Origin: an uncultured Tenacibaculum sp.
GTDB lineage: Bacteria; Bacteroidota; Bacteroidia; Flavobacteriales; Flavobacteriaceae
Assembly (NCBI RefSeq): GCF_947504135.1
Contig: NZ_CANNGG010000002.1
Coordinates: 124,001 to 188,000, forward strand
DNA length: 64,000 nucleotides
Direction: 5' to 3'
Every line of letters starts with the position of its first letter. Within the stretch, counting starts at the first letter, position 1. This document shows positions 47,160 to 56,709 of the stretch, one piece after another. The translations under genes and the position numbers were made by a program. The notes beneath the pieces are model-generated. The model saw only the letters and a program-made list of their open reading frames with translations, did not search any database and was not told where the DNA came from.

Positions 47160-47194
47160 CTTTTAATCTTTTAAATTTTCAGTATTTTAACCTA

Positions 47195-48055
47195 TTAATG
47201 ATTCAACGTTCCTGCATTAACTACTGGCGACGCTTCTTTATCTCCACATAAAATCACTAATAAATTACTTACCATTGCAGCCTTACGTTCTTCGTCTAAC
47301 TGAACAATTTCTTTTTTATTCAATTCTTCTAAAGCCATTTCTACCATATCAACAGCTCCTTGCACTATTTTATGACGTGCTGCAACAATAGCTGTAGCTT
47401 GTTGACGCTTTAACATAGCACTTGCAATTTCTTGTGCATAGGCCAAATAACCAATTCGTGCTTCTAAAACTTCAATACCAGCAATAGCTAAACGCTCTTC
47501 TAATTCTTTTTCTAAAGCTTCACTTACTTCATTAACACTAGAACGTAAAGTAATGTCTTCTTCATGACCTTCATCAGCAAAATTATCATACGGATACATG
47601 CTAGCTAGTTTACGTACAGCAGCATCTGTTTGTACACGAACGAAGTTTTCATAATTGTCTACATCAAAAGCAGCTTTATAAGTTTCGGTAACGCGCCACA
47701 CTAAAATGGTGCTAATCATTACTGGGTTTCCAAGTTTATCATTCACTTTTAAACGCTCACTATCAAAATTACTCGCTCTTAAAGAAATAGTTTTCTTTTT
47801 GTATAAAGGGTTAGCCCAATACAATCCATTTTGCTTTACGGTACCAACATATTTTCCAAAGAATAATAAAACTTTAGAAGAATTAGGATTCACTAAAATG
47901 AAACCTAATGCTAAAATAAATGCTAATACAGACATTATTATGAATATTGGGTTTTGTGTTTTAATAGCTAATGTAATTCCACTTATAAAAAGTGCAAGAA
48001 CAATAAAGAACATTAAATATCCATTAGCTGGTTTGATGATTTTTTCTGCTTTCAT
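47195..48055 (-). CDS. SPFH/band-7 domain membrane protein
   Basis: 286 residues: an N-terminal hydrophobic pair (about 11-55, LMFFIVLALFISGITLAI ... IMSVLAFILALGFILV), then the SPFH domain (VLLFFGKYVGTVKQNGLYWA, ISTILVWRVTETYKAAFDVD) and a coiled-coil-like tail with LKRQQATAIVAARHKIVQGA. SPFH proteins form membrane-bound oligomers and organise proteases or lipid domains. First gene of the group SPFH - DUF4177-like - unknown membrane protein - Arc. Divergent from the S1/P1 nuclease. Confidence 0.9.
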   Translation of the reverse strand: MKAEKIIKPANGYLMFFIVLALFISGITLAIKTQNPIFIIMSVLAFILALGFILVNPNSSKVLLFFGKYVGTVKQNGLYWANPLYKKKTISLRASNFDSERLKVNDKLGNPVMISTILVWRVTETYKAAFDVDNYENFVRVQTDAAVRKLASMYPYDNFADEGHEEDITLRSSVNEVSEALEKELEERLAIAGIEVLEARIGYLAYAQEIASAMLKRQQATAIVAARHKIVQGAVDMVEMALEELNKKEIVQLDEERKAAMVSNLLVILCGDKEASPVVNAGTLNH

Positions 48056-48178
48056 TTTTTGTTTTTGTTAAAGTGATATTAAAATGATATTATAAAGATA
48101 TAATTTAATTTTTGTTAAATCCAAATTTTTGAGGAATTATTTTTATAATTTAGCTTTCGATTATAATTTAAACTATTC

Positions 48179-48967
48179 ATGAAGACAAAATTTTTAATAG
48201 TATTCGCTGCATTTTTGGTAAGTGCTTCGTCAATAGCTAATAATGAAGATGTATGGGGACCAACTGGTCATAGAGCTACGGGAAAGATCGCAGAAAAACA
48301 CCTGACTAAAAAAGCTAAAAAGAAAATAGAAAAGCTATTACAAGGAGAAAGTTTAGCGTTTGTATCTACGTATGCAGATGAAATAAAATCTGATAGAAAG
48401 AAATATGGTAAATTTTATACTTGGCATTATGTAAATATGCCATTAGATGCTCGTTATGAAGATACCGAAAAGAACCCAGAAGGAGATATGGTTACAGGTA
48501 TTGAGAAATGTATGAAAGTACTAAAGAATGAAAATAGCTCTACAGAAGATAAACGTTTTTACTTAAAGATGTTAGTACATTTAGTAGGAGACTTACATCA
48601 GCCAATGCACATAGGTCTAAAAGAGGATTTAGGAGGAAATAAGATACAAGTTCAGTGGCATGGTAAAGGATCAAATTTACATAGAGTATGGGATGAAGAT
48701 TTACTTAATAAGTGGGATATGAGTTATATTGAATTAGCAAGTAATGCTAAAGATTTATCGAAAGAACAAATAAAAGTAATTCAACAAGGAACTGTGGTAG
48801 ATTGGTTACACGATACACATAAAATTACTAAAGAGGTATATAAATCTGTTGAGGTAGGAGAGAATTTACGCTACCGCTATTCATATATTTATTTTCCTGT
48901 AGTGAGAGAACAATTACAAAAAGGAGGATTACGTTTAGCTAAATTATTGAATGAAATTTATAGCTAA
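48179..48967 (+). CDS. S1/P1-type zinc nuclease
   Basis: 262 residues, secreted (signal MKTKFLIVFAAFLVSASSIA). It degrades single-stranded nucleic acid and frees 5' nucleotides. Ligands of the trinuclear zinc site are visible: W and H in VWGPTGHRATGKIAEKHL, D in STYADEIKSD, H in FYTWHYVNM, H-x3-D-x-H pattern in HLVGDLHQPMHIG, and H/D in LHRVWDEDLL. Whether the mature N-terminus is the Trp, as in P1 nuclease, cannot be told. Terminator 24 bp downstream. Confidence 0.93.
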   Translation: MKTKFLIVFAAFLVSASSIANNEDVWGPTGHRATGKIAEKHLTKKAKKKIEKLLQGESLAFVSTYADEIKSDRKKYGKFYTWHYVNMPLDARYEDTEKNPEGDMVTGIEKCMKVLKNENSSTEDKRFYLKMLVHLVGDLHQPMHIGLKEDLGGNKIQVQWHGKGSNLHRVWDEDLLNKWDMSYIELASNAKDLSKEQIKVIQQGTVVDWLHDTHKITKEVYKSVEVGENLRYRYSYIYFPVVREQLQKGGLRLAKLLNEIYS

Positions 48968-48990
48968 GAAATAAAAGTATTACTGATAGT

Positions 48991-49024
48991 AAAAGCCCGA
49001 AAAAGTATTTTTTCGGGCTTTTTT
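48991..49024 (+). terminator. Terminator after the S1/P1 nuclease
   Basis: AAAAGCCCGAAAAA pairs with TTTTTCGGGCTTTT; loop of 3-4 nt, T-run at the end. Confidence 0.92.
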
Positions 49025-49070
49025 CTTGTTAATGTTTCGTTAATTCTGCTTTTTAACTAACACAATCAGT

Positions 49071-49078
49071 TAATTTTG
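49071..49078 (+). promoter_or_regulatory. -7 element of the TlpA-like gene
   Basis: TAATTTTG matches TAnnTTTG. The TTG start of a longer reading at 49076 lies inside this element, which supports the ATG at 49097. Confidence 0.5.
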
Positions 49079-49096
49079 AGAGGAAACAAATATCAA

Positions 49097-49609
49097 ATGC
49101 ATAAAATTCTAATACTTTTTTTAGGGAGTTTCATGTTGTTTTCTTGTAAAGAAAAACCAAGAGAAACAGATGAAGTTACAGAGTCTTCTATTAAAATAGC
49201 TACGCTAAATTACGAAGCGTTAAAACCGCTGCTGCATAAAAATGATGATAAGACCTATGTTATCAATTTTTGGGCAACTTGGTGTATGCCTTGTGTAAAA
49301 GAACTTCCTGCTTTTGAAAAGTTAAACGCAGCGTATAAAGATAAAAATGTAGAGGTAGTTTTGGTGAGTTTAGATTTTCCTAAACAGAAGGAAAGTAACC
49401 TAATTCCATTTGTTAAAAATAGAAAATTAGAATCTAAAGTACTTCATTTTGATGATGCAAATGAACAGTTTTGGATACAAGACATTGCTGAAAATTGGTC
49501 GGGTTCTATACCAGCAACGTTAATTTACAATAAAGAAAAAAGAAAGTTTTACGAGCAATCATTTAGCTATGAAGAGTTACAAGACGAATTACAAACCTTT
49601 TTAAACTAA
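49097..49609 (+). CDS. TlpA-like thioredoxin lipoprotein
   Basis: 170 residues. Lipoprotein signal MHKILILFLGSFMLFSCKEK, then a thioredoxin fold with active site WATWCMPCVKELPAFEKL (CMPC) and cis-Pro in GSIPATLIYN. It probably reduces disulfides outside the cytoplasm. Followed 6 bp later by a second thioredoxin-fold gene, so they form a pair. Confidence 0.9.
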   Translation: MHKILILFLGSFMLFSCKEKPRETDEVTESSIKIATLNYEALKPLLHKNDDKTYVINFWATWCMPCVKELPAFEKLNAAYKDKNVEVVLVSLDFPKQKESNLIPFVKNRKLESKVLHFDDANEQFWIQDIAENWSGSIPATLIYNKEKRKFYEQSFSYEELQDELQTFLN

Positions 49610-49615
49610 ATAATT

Positions 49616-50236
49616 ATGAAAACATTTAAAATAACATTGTTATTGTTAGTAGTTGCAACTATATCTGCATTTACTATTAATCCATCAAAAGGATATAAGG
49701 TAGGAGATGAAGCCACAGATTTTTCACTAAAAAATATAGACGACACTATGGTTTCTTTAGCTGATTATTCAGAGGCAAAAGGATTTATTGTAGTATTTAC
49801 GTGTAATATGTGTCCGTATTCAGTAGCAAATGAAGACAGAATTATTGCGTTGGATAAGAAATATAAAAAGAAAGGGTTTCCTGTAATAGCTATTAACCCA
49901 AATGACCCAGAGGTTTCAAAAGGAGATAGTTTTGAAGCGATGAAAGTACGTGCAAAAGAAAAAGGTTTTACGTTTCCTTATTTGTTTGATGAAGGTCAAG
50001 AGGTGTATCCAAAATACGGAGCAACTAAAACACCACATGTTTACATATTAAATAAAAAGAAAGGTAAATTAATTGTTGAATATATTGGTGCTATTGATGA
50101 TAGCACTCGTAACGAGAATAATGTAAAAGAACGTTTTGTTGAAAATGCGGTTGATGCTTTGTTGAAAGGAGAAAAGCCAACAAAAACTGATACTAGAGCA
50201 ATAGGATGTACTATAAAAGATAAAAGAAACAGTTAA
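49616..50236 (+). CDS. Thioredoxin-fold (peroxiredoxin-like) secreted protein
   Basis: 206 residues: signal peptide (KTFKITLLLLVVATISAFT), then an AhpC/TSA-type thioredoxin fold with FTCNMCPYSVANEDRIIALD (CxxC as CNMC) and KTPHVYILNKKKGKL containing the cis-Pro. The C-terminus carries an extra Cys (IGCTIK), a pattern found in flavobacterial proteins of this family. Substrate unknown. Confidence 0.88.
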   Translation: MKTFKITLLLLVVATISAFTINPSKGYKVGDEATDFSLKNIDDTMVSLADYSEAKGFIVVFTCNMCPYSVANEDRIIALDKKYKKKGFPVIAINPNDPEVSKGDSFEAMKVRAKEKGFTFPYLFDEGQEVYPKYGATKTPHVYILNKKKGKLIVEYIGAIDDSTRNENNVKERFVENAVDALLKGEKPTKTDTRAIGCTIKDKRNS

Positions 50237-50257
50237 TAAATACCAATAGGATATAAG

Positions 50258-50283
50258 AATCCCACTTTTTTGTGGGGTTTTTA
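50258..50283 (+). terminator. Terminator after the thioredoxin pair
   Basis: AATCCCAC/GTGGGGTT (one G-U), T6 loop and a trailing T-run. Confidence 0.85.
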
Positions 50284-50347
50284 TTATTTAAACAGAATTA
50301 ATACACAAATTCAACTGTAGTTATAACAATCAACTTAAAATTAAATA

Positions 50348-52846
50348 ATGAAGAAATTATTACTATCACTACTATTTGTTAGTGCGACATTAACGGCACA
50401 AACAGTCGATTTAAATTATTACCTACCACAAGATGTTTCTTACAATCAAAACATACCAACACCAAAATCAGTTTTAGGACACGAAGTAGGAGAGTGGCAT
50501 GTAACCCATGATAAGTTGATAGAATATATGAAAGCACTTGCGAATGCTTCAGATAGAGTGGTGCTTGAAAACAGAGGAACAACCTATGAAGGAAGACCGT
50601 TGGTGTTGTTAACGATAACTTCCCCAAAAAATCATCAAAATTTAGAAGAAATACGAGAAAATCATATAAAAGCAACAAACGATGCTTCTGTAGATGTGTC
50701 TAATAATCCAATAGTGGTATACCAAGGATTTTCAATTCACGGGAATGAGGCAAGTGGAACCAATGCGGCGTTAGCAGCTGCTTATTATTTAGCAGCGGGA
50801 GAAGGGCAAAAAATTGAAGAATTATTAGATAATTCGGTAATTCTTTTTGATCCAGCGATGAATCCAGATGGTTTACAACGTTTTGCATATTGGGCAAATA
50901 CAAATAAGGCAAATAATATTAATCCTGATCCAAATGATAGAGAATATCATGAGGTTTGGCCAGGTGGAAGAACGAATCATTATTGGTTTGATATGAATCG
51001 TGATTGGTTACCAGTTCAGTTGCCTGAGAGTAGAGCTAGAATTCAAACTTTTCACAAATGGTTGCCGAATATTTTAACCGATCATCATGAAATGGGAACG
51101 AACTCAACTTTCTTTTTCCAACCAGGGATTCCGAGTAGAACAAATCCGTTGACTCCAAAAATGAATCAGGAATTAACTAAGGAAATAGCAACCTATCATG
51201 CAAAAGCATTCGATAAAATAGGTTCAACCTATTATTCAGAGGAAAGTTTTGATGATTTTTACTACGGAAAAGGGTCAACTTTTCCAGATATTAATGGAAG
51301 TATCGGGATTTTATTTGAACAAGGAAGTTCTCGCGGGCATGCGCAAGAAAGTGAAAACGGAATATTAACCTTTCCGTTTACCATTCGAAATCAGTTTACA
51401 GCAGCATTGTCAACACTAGAAGCTGCTAAAAACATGCGAACAAAAATCTTACAATACCAACAAGACTTTTATAAAAACTCTAGAAGCTTAGAAACAAACA
51501 AAGCGATAGTATTTGGTGATGAAAAGGATGCAACGAAAACAAATCATTTAGCAGAAGTTTTACAACGTCATCAAATAAAACTCCACGAGTTAAAAGAAGA
51601 TTTTACATCGAATGGAAAACGTTTCAAAAAAGGGTATAGTTATGTCGTGCCTATGAATCAGAAAAATCACAGGTTGGTAAAAGCAATGTTTGATGTACGA
51701 ACAACCTTTAAAGATAGTTTGTTTTATGATGTATCTGCTTGGACCTTTAATTATGCCTTTGGAGTTGATTATGCGGATAATGTTTCATTATCAAAAGCAG
51801 GAGTTGAGGTGACTCAATTACAACCAAGACAAGGAACAATTCAACAAAAAAGTAGTGTGGGATATTTATTTCCTTGGAATGAATATAACACTCCTAAAGC
51901 ATTGAATTCTATTTTAGAAAAAGGGTTACGAGCGAAAGTAGCGATGAAAAAATTTACAAACGATGGTAATTCGTATGACTATGGAACTATTTTTATTCCA
52001 GCTCAAAATCAAGAGTTAAACGGAAATGAGTTGTTCGATTTTTTAGGAAAGATAGCGAATGAAAATCATATTGCAATTAAAGGTGTGTCTACAGGGTTAA
52101 ATGAAGGAATTGATTTAGGAAGTAGAAATTTTGAAACCGTAAAACAGCAGAAAGTAGCGATGTTAGTAGGTAACGGGATTACAAGTTATGATGCAGGTGA
52201 AATTTGGCATTTGTTAGATCAGCGTTACGATATGAAATTAACGAAGTTAGATACTGATTATGCTACGAGAGTTAATCTTGATAGGTATACAACGATTATT
52301 GTTCCTAATAGTCGCTCGTTGGATAAAAACTTAGAAGAGAAGCTAAAAGTTTGGGTACGTAATGGAGGTGTGTTAATTGGATATAGAAATGCAGTAAATT
52401 GGTTATCTAACAGAGGGTTTATTAATGTAAAGTTTAATAAAACTAAGATAGATTCTATAAATAATGTATCGTTTGAAAATCGTTCGTTGCAATCGGGAGC
52501 GCAAGTGATTGGAGGAGCAATTTTTGAAGCTAAGATTGATCGCTCACACCCAATCAACTTTGGATACAAAAATGATAAAATAGCTTTGTTTAGAAATACA
52601 AAACAGTTTATTCAACCAGATGCGAAGAGTTTTAACAATCCAATTCAGTATACAAGCAATCCGTTATTGAGTGGTTATATTTCAAAAGAAAATTTAAAAG
52701 AGTTGAAAAACACTGTTCCATTCAAAACAGGGCGCTTAGGTAGTGGTAGAGTAATCGTTTTTACGGATAATACTAACTTTAGAGCGTTTTGGTTTGGAAC
52801 TAATAAACTATTGATGAATGCTATTTTCTTTGGAAAGTTGATGTAG
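50348..52846 (+). CDS. M14-family zinc carboxypeptidase, secreted
   Basis: 832 residues. Signal peptide (KKLLLSLLFVSATLTAQ), peptidase M14 domain (about 45-370) with zinc ligands in FSIHGNEASG (HxxE) and a later His (NILTDHHEMGT), substrate-binding NRDW (FDMNRDWLPV) and a candidate catalytic Glu in LFEQGSSRG. A long C-terminal part (about 385-832) contains a GATase-like segment (TIIVPNSRSLDKNLEEKLKV, VRNGGVLIGYR). Probable cell-surface peptidase for nutrient proteins. Confidence 0.92.
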   Translation: MKKLLLSLLFVSATLTAQTVDLNYYLPQDVSYNQNIPTPKSVLGHEVGEWHVTHDKLIEYMKALANASDRVVLENRGTTYEGRPLVLLTITSPKNHQNLEEIRENHIKATNDASVDVSNNPIVVYQGFSIHGNEASGTNAALAAAYYLAAGEGQKIEELLDNSVILFDPAMNPDGLQRFAYWANTNKANNINPDPNDREYHEVWPGGRTNHYWFDMNRDWLPVQLPESRARIQTFHKWLPNILTDHHEMGTNSTFFFQPGIPSRTNPLTPKMNQELTKEIATYHAKAFDKIGSTYYSEESFDDFYYGKGSTFPDINGSIGILFEQGSSRGHAQESENGILTFPFTIRNQFTAALSTLEAAKNMRTKILQYQQDFYKNSRSLETNKAIVFGDEKDATKTNHLAEVLQRHQIKLHELKEDFTSNGKRFKKGYSYVVPMNQKNHRLVKAMFDVRTTFKDSLFYDVSAWTFNYAFGVDYADNVSLSKAGVEVTQLQPRQGTIQQKSSVGYLFPWNEYNTPKALNSILEKGLRAKVAMKKFTNDGNSYDYGTIFIPAQNQELNGNELFDFLGKIANENHIAIKGVSTGLNEGIDLGSRNFETVKQQKVAMLVGNGITSYDAGEIWHLLDQRYDMKLTKLDTDYATRVNLDRYTTIIVPNSRSLDKNLEEKLKVWVRNGGVLIGYRNAVNWLSNRGFINVKFNKTKIDSINNVSFENRSLQSGAQVIGGAIFEAKIDRSHPINFGYKNDKIALFRNTKQFIQPDAKSFNNPIQYTSNPLLSGYISKENLKELKNTVPFKTGRLGSGRVIVFTDNTNFRAFWFGTNKLLMNAIFFGKLM

Positions 52847-52912
52847 AAAAAGTTTAACTGTAACAAAATCCTAATTAACTCGTCTTTTAAGTATACTAAC
52901 TAAAAAAGTACT

Positions 52913-53068
52913 ATGAGTTTATTAAGAGTTTTATTAGCAATATTTTTTCCACCATTAGCAGTGATAGGTAAAGGCTGTGGATCAATTATAATTGTATTTT
53001 TATTGACACTTTGCGGGTGGGTTCCAGGAGTTATTGCAGCACTAATTATATTAAATAATCCGAATTAA
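52913..53068 (+). CDS. YqaE/Pmp3-family membrane protein
   Basis: 51 residues with two membrane helices: MSLLRVLLAIFFPPLAVIG and SIIIVFLLTLCGWVPGVIAA. The FPPLAV and GWVPGVIAA motifs define the Pmp3 family of small membrane proteins linked to salt and cold stress. Terminator follows. Confidence 0.93.
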   Translation: MSLLRVLLAIFFPPLAVIGKGCGSIIIVFLLTLCGWVPGVIAALIILNNPN

Positions 53069-53112
53069 CTTTGTGTAATGTAGCAATTTGGTAATTTGAA
53101 AATGTATCAATG

Positions 53113-53151
53113 AAAAAACTCCAATTTGATGAAATCAAATTGGAGTTTTTT
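53113..53151. terminator. Bidirectional terminator
   Basis: Eighteen-base perfect stem (AAAAAACTCCAATTTGAT and complement) with a GAA loop, between the convergent Pmp3 and PafA-type genes. Confidence 0.95.
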
Positions 53152-53194
53152 TACGGTCTACTCTCTAGTTTCTCTTTTCTCATTTCTAAGTTTC

Positions 53195-54832
53195 CTATTC
53201 AAGAACTTCTTCAATAATTTTTCCAGTAGATCCGTTAGGGAATTCTATCTGTAATAAATTAGAAATCGTTGGAGCAATATCTACAATTTCATATTTCTTT
53301 TTAGAAACTCCTTGTTTAATTCCATTTCCATAAAAAATCATCGGAATGTGTGTATCGTACGAGTATCCAGAACCATGCGTAGTCCCTTTTTTTGAACTAC
53401 TAGCAATAGTTGATGGATTTGGAATTAAAATAACATCACCCGAAAACTTTTGATTGTAACCATTTTGTAAAACATGTAAAATTCCGTTAGTAAACGTTGT
53501 GGTTTGCATGGTTCTAGCAGTTACCGATTTATAAATCTTTTTATGATTAATAGCTTCATCCGCTATAGTTTGTGCTACGTTTTCATAGTTAAGGTTTAAC
53601 TCTCTAATCTTATCTTTATTTAAGAACACTTGAAAGTTTGAAACATTTTCAATAATCTCATTAGATTTAAAATGTTTTAAGGTAATTTCATTTAAAAAGT
53701 TTTTGAAAGCAACAGGCTTTACATAACCAGCAGGTATTTTTAAAGACTCTAAGTATGAAGGAACTTGCACAGCAGCATGATCGGCAGTTAAGAATAGGGT
53801 ATAGTTGTCTTTTCCAACCTGTGTGTCTAAAAACTTAAATAAATCAGCTAAATCTTGATCTAAACGTAAATAAGTATCTTCAATTTCTTTAGAAGCAACT
53901 CCAAACTGATGTCCAACATAATCAGTTGAAGAATAACTAACCGCTAAAAAGTCAGTGTACTCAGATTTTCCTAAGTTTTCACCAATAATAGCCGCTTTAG
54001 CAAAATCAGTAGTAATAGAGTTACCAGCAGGAATCCCTTTTATTATACTGTAATTATTATTACTCTTTCTTAACGTTGGAATATCATGAGGGAATATAGG
54101 TCTCTCTTGTCCTTTAAAAGTAACTTCAAAATCGTTGTCATCTTCAATACTTTGAGTGTACGTACTGATGTCATATAAAGTTTCCCAAGGTTTACTTAAA
54201 TATTCATCAGCTTTCCCTGAAGCATTAAATTCTTGTACCCAAGTAGGTAATTCATTTAAGTAAAAAGAAGAAGAAATCCATTGCCCTTTATCACCACCGT
54301 CAAACCAATAAGCAGCATTAGCTGTGTGTCCTGCAGGTAAAATAGCAGAACGATCTTTTATGGCAATACCAATGGTTTTTCCTCTCATATTTTGAGCAAG
54401 TTTTAACTGGTCGGTAACGGTAGTCGTTAACATTCTATAAGGAGATTTTTTTCCTCCTTCACCGTCATTACCAATTGTATTGTAGTTGTCATCATCTACA
54501 CAATAAATAGTCTTCTTTAAGTATTTATCGTACCAATGGTTACTTATAATACCATGATTAGTAGGCGTTGTTCCTGTGTAAATAGAAGTATGCCCTACAG
54601 CAGTGTAAGTAGGAATATAATTGTAATGAGCGTTTTCTAAAGAGTATCCTTCTCTAAGTAAACGTTTAAAACCGTCGTTACCATATCTATTAGCAAAACG
54701 AGTAAGGTAATCGTAACGCATTTGGTCAACAACAACACCAACTACTAGTTTTGGTTTTTGAGTATTTGTTTTTTTATTAACAGAGCAGCTGGTTAAACAT
54801 ATTATAGCTGCTAAAAAAGCTATTTTTCTCAT
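53195..54832 (-). CDS. PafA-type alkaline phosphatase, lipoprotein
   Basis: 545 residues, close in layout to the flavobacterial phosphate-irrepressible phosphatase PafA. Lipoprotein signal MRKIAFLAAIICLTSC, first metal ligand Asp in VVGVVVDQMRYDYL, nucleophile Thr77 in PTYTAVGHTSIYTG, HGIISNHW, KDRSAILPAGH, and metal ligands in SYSSTDYVGHQFG and FLTADHAAVQ. It releases phosphate from many monoesters in the periplasm. TACCTTTG on the minus strand (54856-54863) is its probable -7 element; no Pho box was recognised. Confidence 0.93.
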   Translation of the reverse strand: MRKIAFLAAIICLTSCSVNKKTNTQKPKLVVGVVVDQMRYDYLTRFANRYGNDGFKRLLREGYSLENAHYNYIPTYTAVGHTSIYTGTTPTNHGIISNHWYDKYLKKTIYCVDDDNYNTIGNDGEGGKKSPYRMLTTTVTDQLKLAQNMRGKTIGIAIKDRSAILPAGHTANAAYWFDGGDKGQWISSSFYLNELPTWVQEFNASGKADEYLSKPWETLYDISTYTQSIEDDNDFEVTFKGQERPIFPHDIPTLRKSNNNYSIIKGIPAGNSITTDFAKAAIIGENLGKSEYTDFLAVSYSSTDYVGHQFGVASKEIEDTYLRLDQDLADLFKFLDTQVGKDNYTLFLTADHAAVQVPSYLESLKIPAGYVKPVAFKNFLNEITLKHFKSNEIIENVSNFQVFLNKDKIRELNLNYENVAQTIADEAINHKKIYKSVTARTMQTTTFTNGILHVLQNGYNQKFSGDVILIPNPSTIASSSKKGTTHGSGYSYDTHIPMIFYGNGIKQGVSKKKYEIVDIAPTISNLLQIEFPNGSTGKIIEEVLE

Positions 54833-54855
54833 TTTGTTTTTTGAAAATTAAAACT

Positions 54856-54863
54856 CAAAGGTA
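54856..54863 (-). promoter_or_regulatory. -7 element of the PafA-type phosphatase gene
   Basis: TACCTTTG on the minus strand, a full match, 24 bp upstream of the ATG. Confidence 0.55.
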
Positions 54864-54951
54864 CATAAAAAGCAAGCTAAAACTTATAAATAAGGCGATG
54901 AGTTAATGGTTTTTTAATACTTTAGCAAAAAGAAAAAATATATTTCATTTA

Positions 54952-55692
54952 ATGAATTACATTGAGCATATTGGTAAATACTTTTCAATGCTAAAACAGG
55001 TTTTTTCAAAGCCACAAAGAGCAAGAGTATTTCGGGAAGCTTTATTTAGAGAAGTAGATGAGTTGGGGCATAAGTCGATAGGAATTATAGCTTTTATATC
55101 GTTTTTTATTGGAGGGGTAATCGCCTTGCAAACAGCATTGAATTTAGAAAGTCCGTTTATACCAAAATCGTTGATTGGTTTTGCAGCAAAACGATCAGTA
55201 ATTTTAGAGTTTGCACCTACGTTTTGTTCTATTATTTTAGCAGGTAAAGTAGGCTCGTATATAACTTCAAGTATAGGAACTATGCGTGTTACAGAGCAAA
55301 TTGATGCACTTGAGGTGATGGGAATTAACTCATTAAACTATTTAGTGCTTCCTAAAATAATAGCTACAGTTTTCTTTTATCCGTTTTTAATAATTCTAGG
55401 AATGTTTTTAGGAATTTTTGGCGGATGGATGGCAGGGGTATTATCGGGTTTGTTTTCTGGAGCAGATTATATAGCAGGAGTTCAATTAGATTTTGATCCG
55501 TTTCTTATAACCTATGCGTTGATAAAAACAGTGGTTTTTGCTTTTTTAATTGCCACAGTGCCTTCCTATCATGGATATTATGTAAAAGGAGGTTCATTAG
55601 AAGTTGGAAAAGCAAGTACACAGTCTGTAGTTTGGACTACAGTGCTTATTGTTATAGCGAACTATTTCTTAACTCAAATGTTATTAACCTAA
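54952..55692 (+). CDS. MlaE-type ABC transporter permease
   Basis: 246 residues, five to six helices, with the MlaE core: IGIIAFISFFIGGVIALQTA, LEFAPTFCSIILAGKVGSYITS, MRVTEQIDALEVMGINSLNYLVLP. Part of a transporter that moves phospholipids between inner and outer membrane. Its TAA overlaps the ATG of the ATPase gene. The MCE-domain partner (MlaD) is not in this window downstream, as tRNAs follow. Confidence 0.93.
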   Translation: MNYIEHIGKYFSMLKQVFSKPQRARVFREALFREVDELGHKSIGIIAFISFFIGGVIALQTALNLESPFIPKSLIGFAAKRSVILEFAPTFCSIILAGKVGSYITSSIGTMRVTEQIDALEVMGINSLNYLVLPKIIATVFFYPFLIILGMFLGIFGGWMAGVLSGLFSGADYIAGVQLDFDPFLITYALIKTVVFAFLIATVPSYHGYYVKGGSLEVGKASTQSVVWTTVLIVIANYFLTQMLLT

Positions 55693-56456
55693 TGATAGAA
55701 GTAAACAATTTACACAAAGGATTTAATGGTGTTGAGATTTTAAAGGGGATAACAACTTCATTTAAACCAGGAGAAACAAGTTTAATTATTGGTCAGAGTG
55801 GTTCAGGTAAAACAGTATTTTTAAAATCATTAATTGGCTTACACACACCAGAGCAAGGAACCATTGTTTATGATGGACTAGCGAATACTGATATGACGAT
55901 AGAAGATAAACGTCAATTTCGTCAAGAATTAGGAATGGTATTTCAAGGAAGTGCCTTGTTTGATTCACAAACCGTGGAAGAAAACGTAATGTTTCCTTTA
56001 AAAATGTTTACCAAACAACCTGAAAGTGAAATGCTAGACAGGGTGAATTTTGTGTTGAACCGTGTAAACCTAGAAAATTCAAACAAAAAGTTTCCTGCTG
56101 AATTATCTGGAGGAATGCAAAAACGTGTAGCAATTGCCCGTGCAATTGTAATGAAGCCTAAATATTTGTTTTGTGATGAACCTAATTCAGGTTTAGATCC
56201 GCAAACGTCTATTGTTATAGATAACCTAATTCAAGAAATTACCGATGAGTATAAAATTACTACAGTAATAAATACACATGATATGAATTCGGTGATGGAA
56301 ATAGGAGATAAGATTGTTTTTCTAAAAAATGGAGTAAAAGCATGGGAAGGATCACATAAAGAAATCTTCAAAACAGATAATGAAGCAGTGGTAGATTTTG
56401 TGTATTCATCTAATTTATTTAAAAAAGTAAGAAAAGCATACTTAAATGATTTTTAG
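55692..56456 (+). CDS. MlaF-type ABC transporter ATP-binding protein
   Basis: 254 residues. Walker A IIGQSGSGKTVFLKSL, Q-loop GMVFQGSALFDS (Phe-Asp typical of MlaF), signature LSGGMQKRVAIARAI, Walker B YLFCDEPNSGLDP, H-loop NTHDMNS. Partner of the preceding permease; the start at 55692 overlaps its stop (TAATG), so the two are coupled. Confidence 0.94.
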   Translation: MIEVNNLHKGFNGVEILKGITTSFKPGETSLIIGQSGSGKTVFLKSLIGLHTPEQGTIVYDGLANTDMTIEDKRQFRQELGMVFQGSALFDSQTVEENVMFPLKMFTKQPESEMLDRVNFVLNRVNLENSNKKFPAELSGGMQKRVAIARAIVMKPKYLFCDEPNSGLDPQTSIVIDNLIQEITDEYKITTVINTHDMNSVMEIGDKIVFLKNGVKAWEGSHKEIFKTDNEAVVDFVYSSNLFKKVRKAYLNDF

Positions 56457-56524
56457 GTAACTTTCTGTTAATTAATAGATAACAAAAAACATTGAAAATT
56501 TTTCAAAAAAACTTCTAAAAAATG

Positions 56525-56555
56525 TTTGCAGGAACAATAAAAGCTTCTATATTTG
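56525..56555 (+). promoter_or_regulatory. Promoter of tRNA-Lys/tRNA-Tyr
   Basis: TTTG (56525-56528), 19 bp, TATATTTG (56548-56555): a perfect Bacteroidota promoter 34 bp ahead of the tRNA. Confidence 0.8.
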
Positions 56556-56589
56556 CACCCGCAAACGCAGAAAAGCAAAAGCAAAAAAT

Positions 56590-56662
56590 GACCGGGTAGC
56601 TCAGTTGGTAGAGCATCTCCCTTTTAAGGAGAGGGTCCTGGGTTCGAGCCCCAGCCCGGTCA
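56590..56662 (+). tRNA. tRNA-Lys (TTT)
   Basis: 73 nt, acceptor GACCGGG/CCCGGTC plus A, anticodon stem TCTCC/GGAGA with loop CTTTTAA reading TTT. Confidence 0.97.
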
Positions 56663-56667
56663 CTAGT

Positions 56668-56700
56668 AAAGCTTCTCGATTTTACGGAGAAGCTTTTTTT
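56668..56700 (+). terminator. Hairpin with T-run between tRNA-Lys and tRNA-Tyr
   Basis: AAAGCTTCTC/GAGAAGCTTT, 9-nt loop, T7. It would stop some transcripts before tRNA-Tyr, which has no separate obvious promoter. Confidence 0.85.
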
Positions 56701-56709
56701 AAAAGCTTT

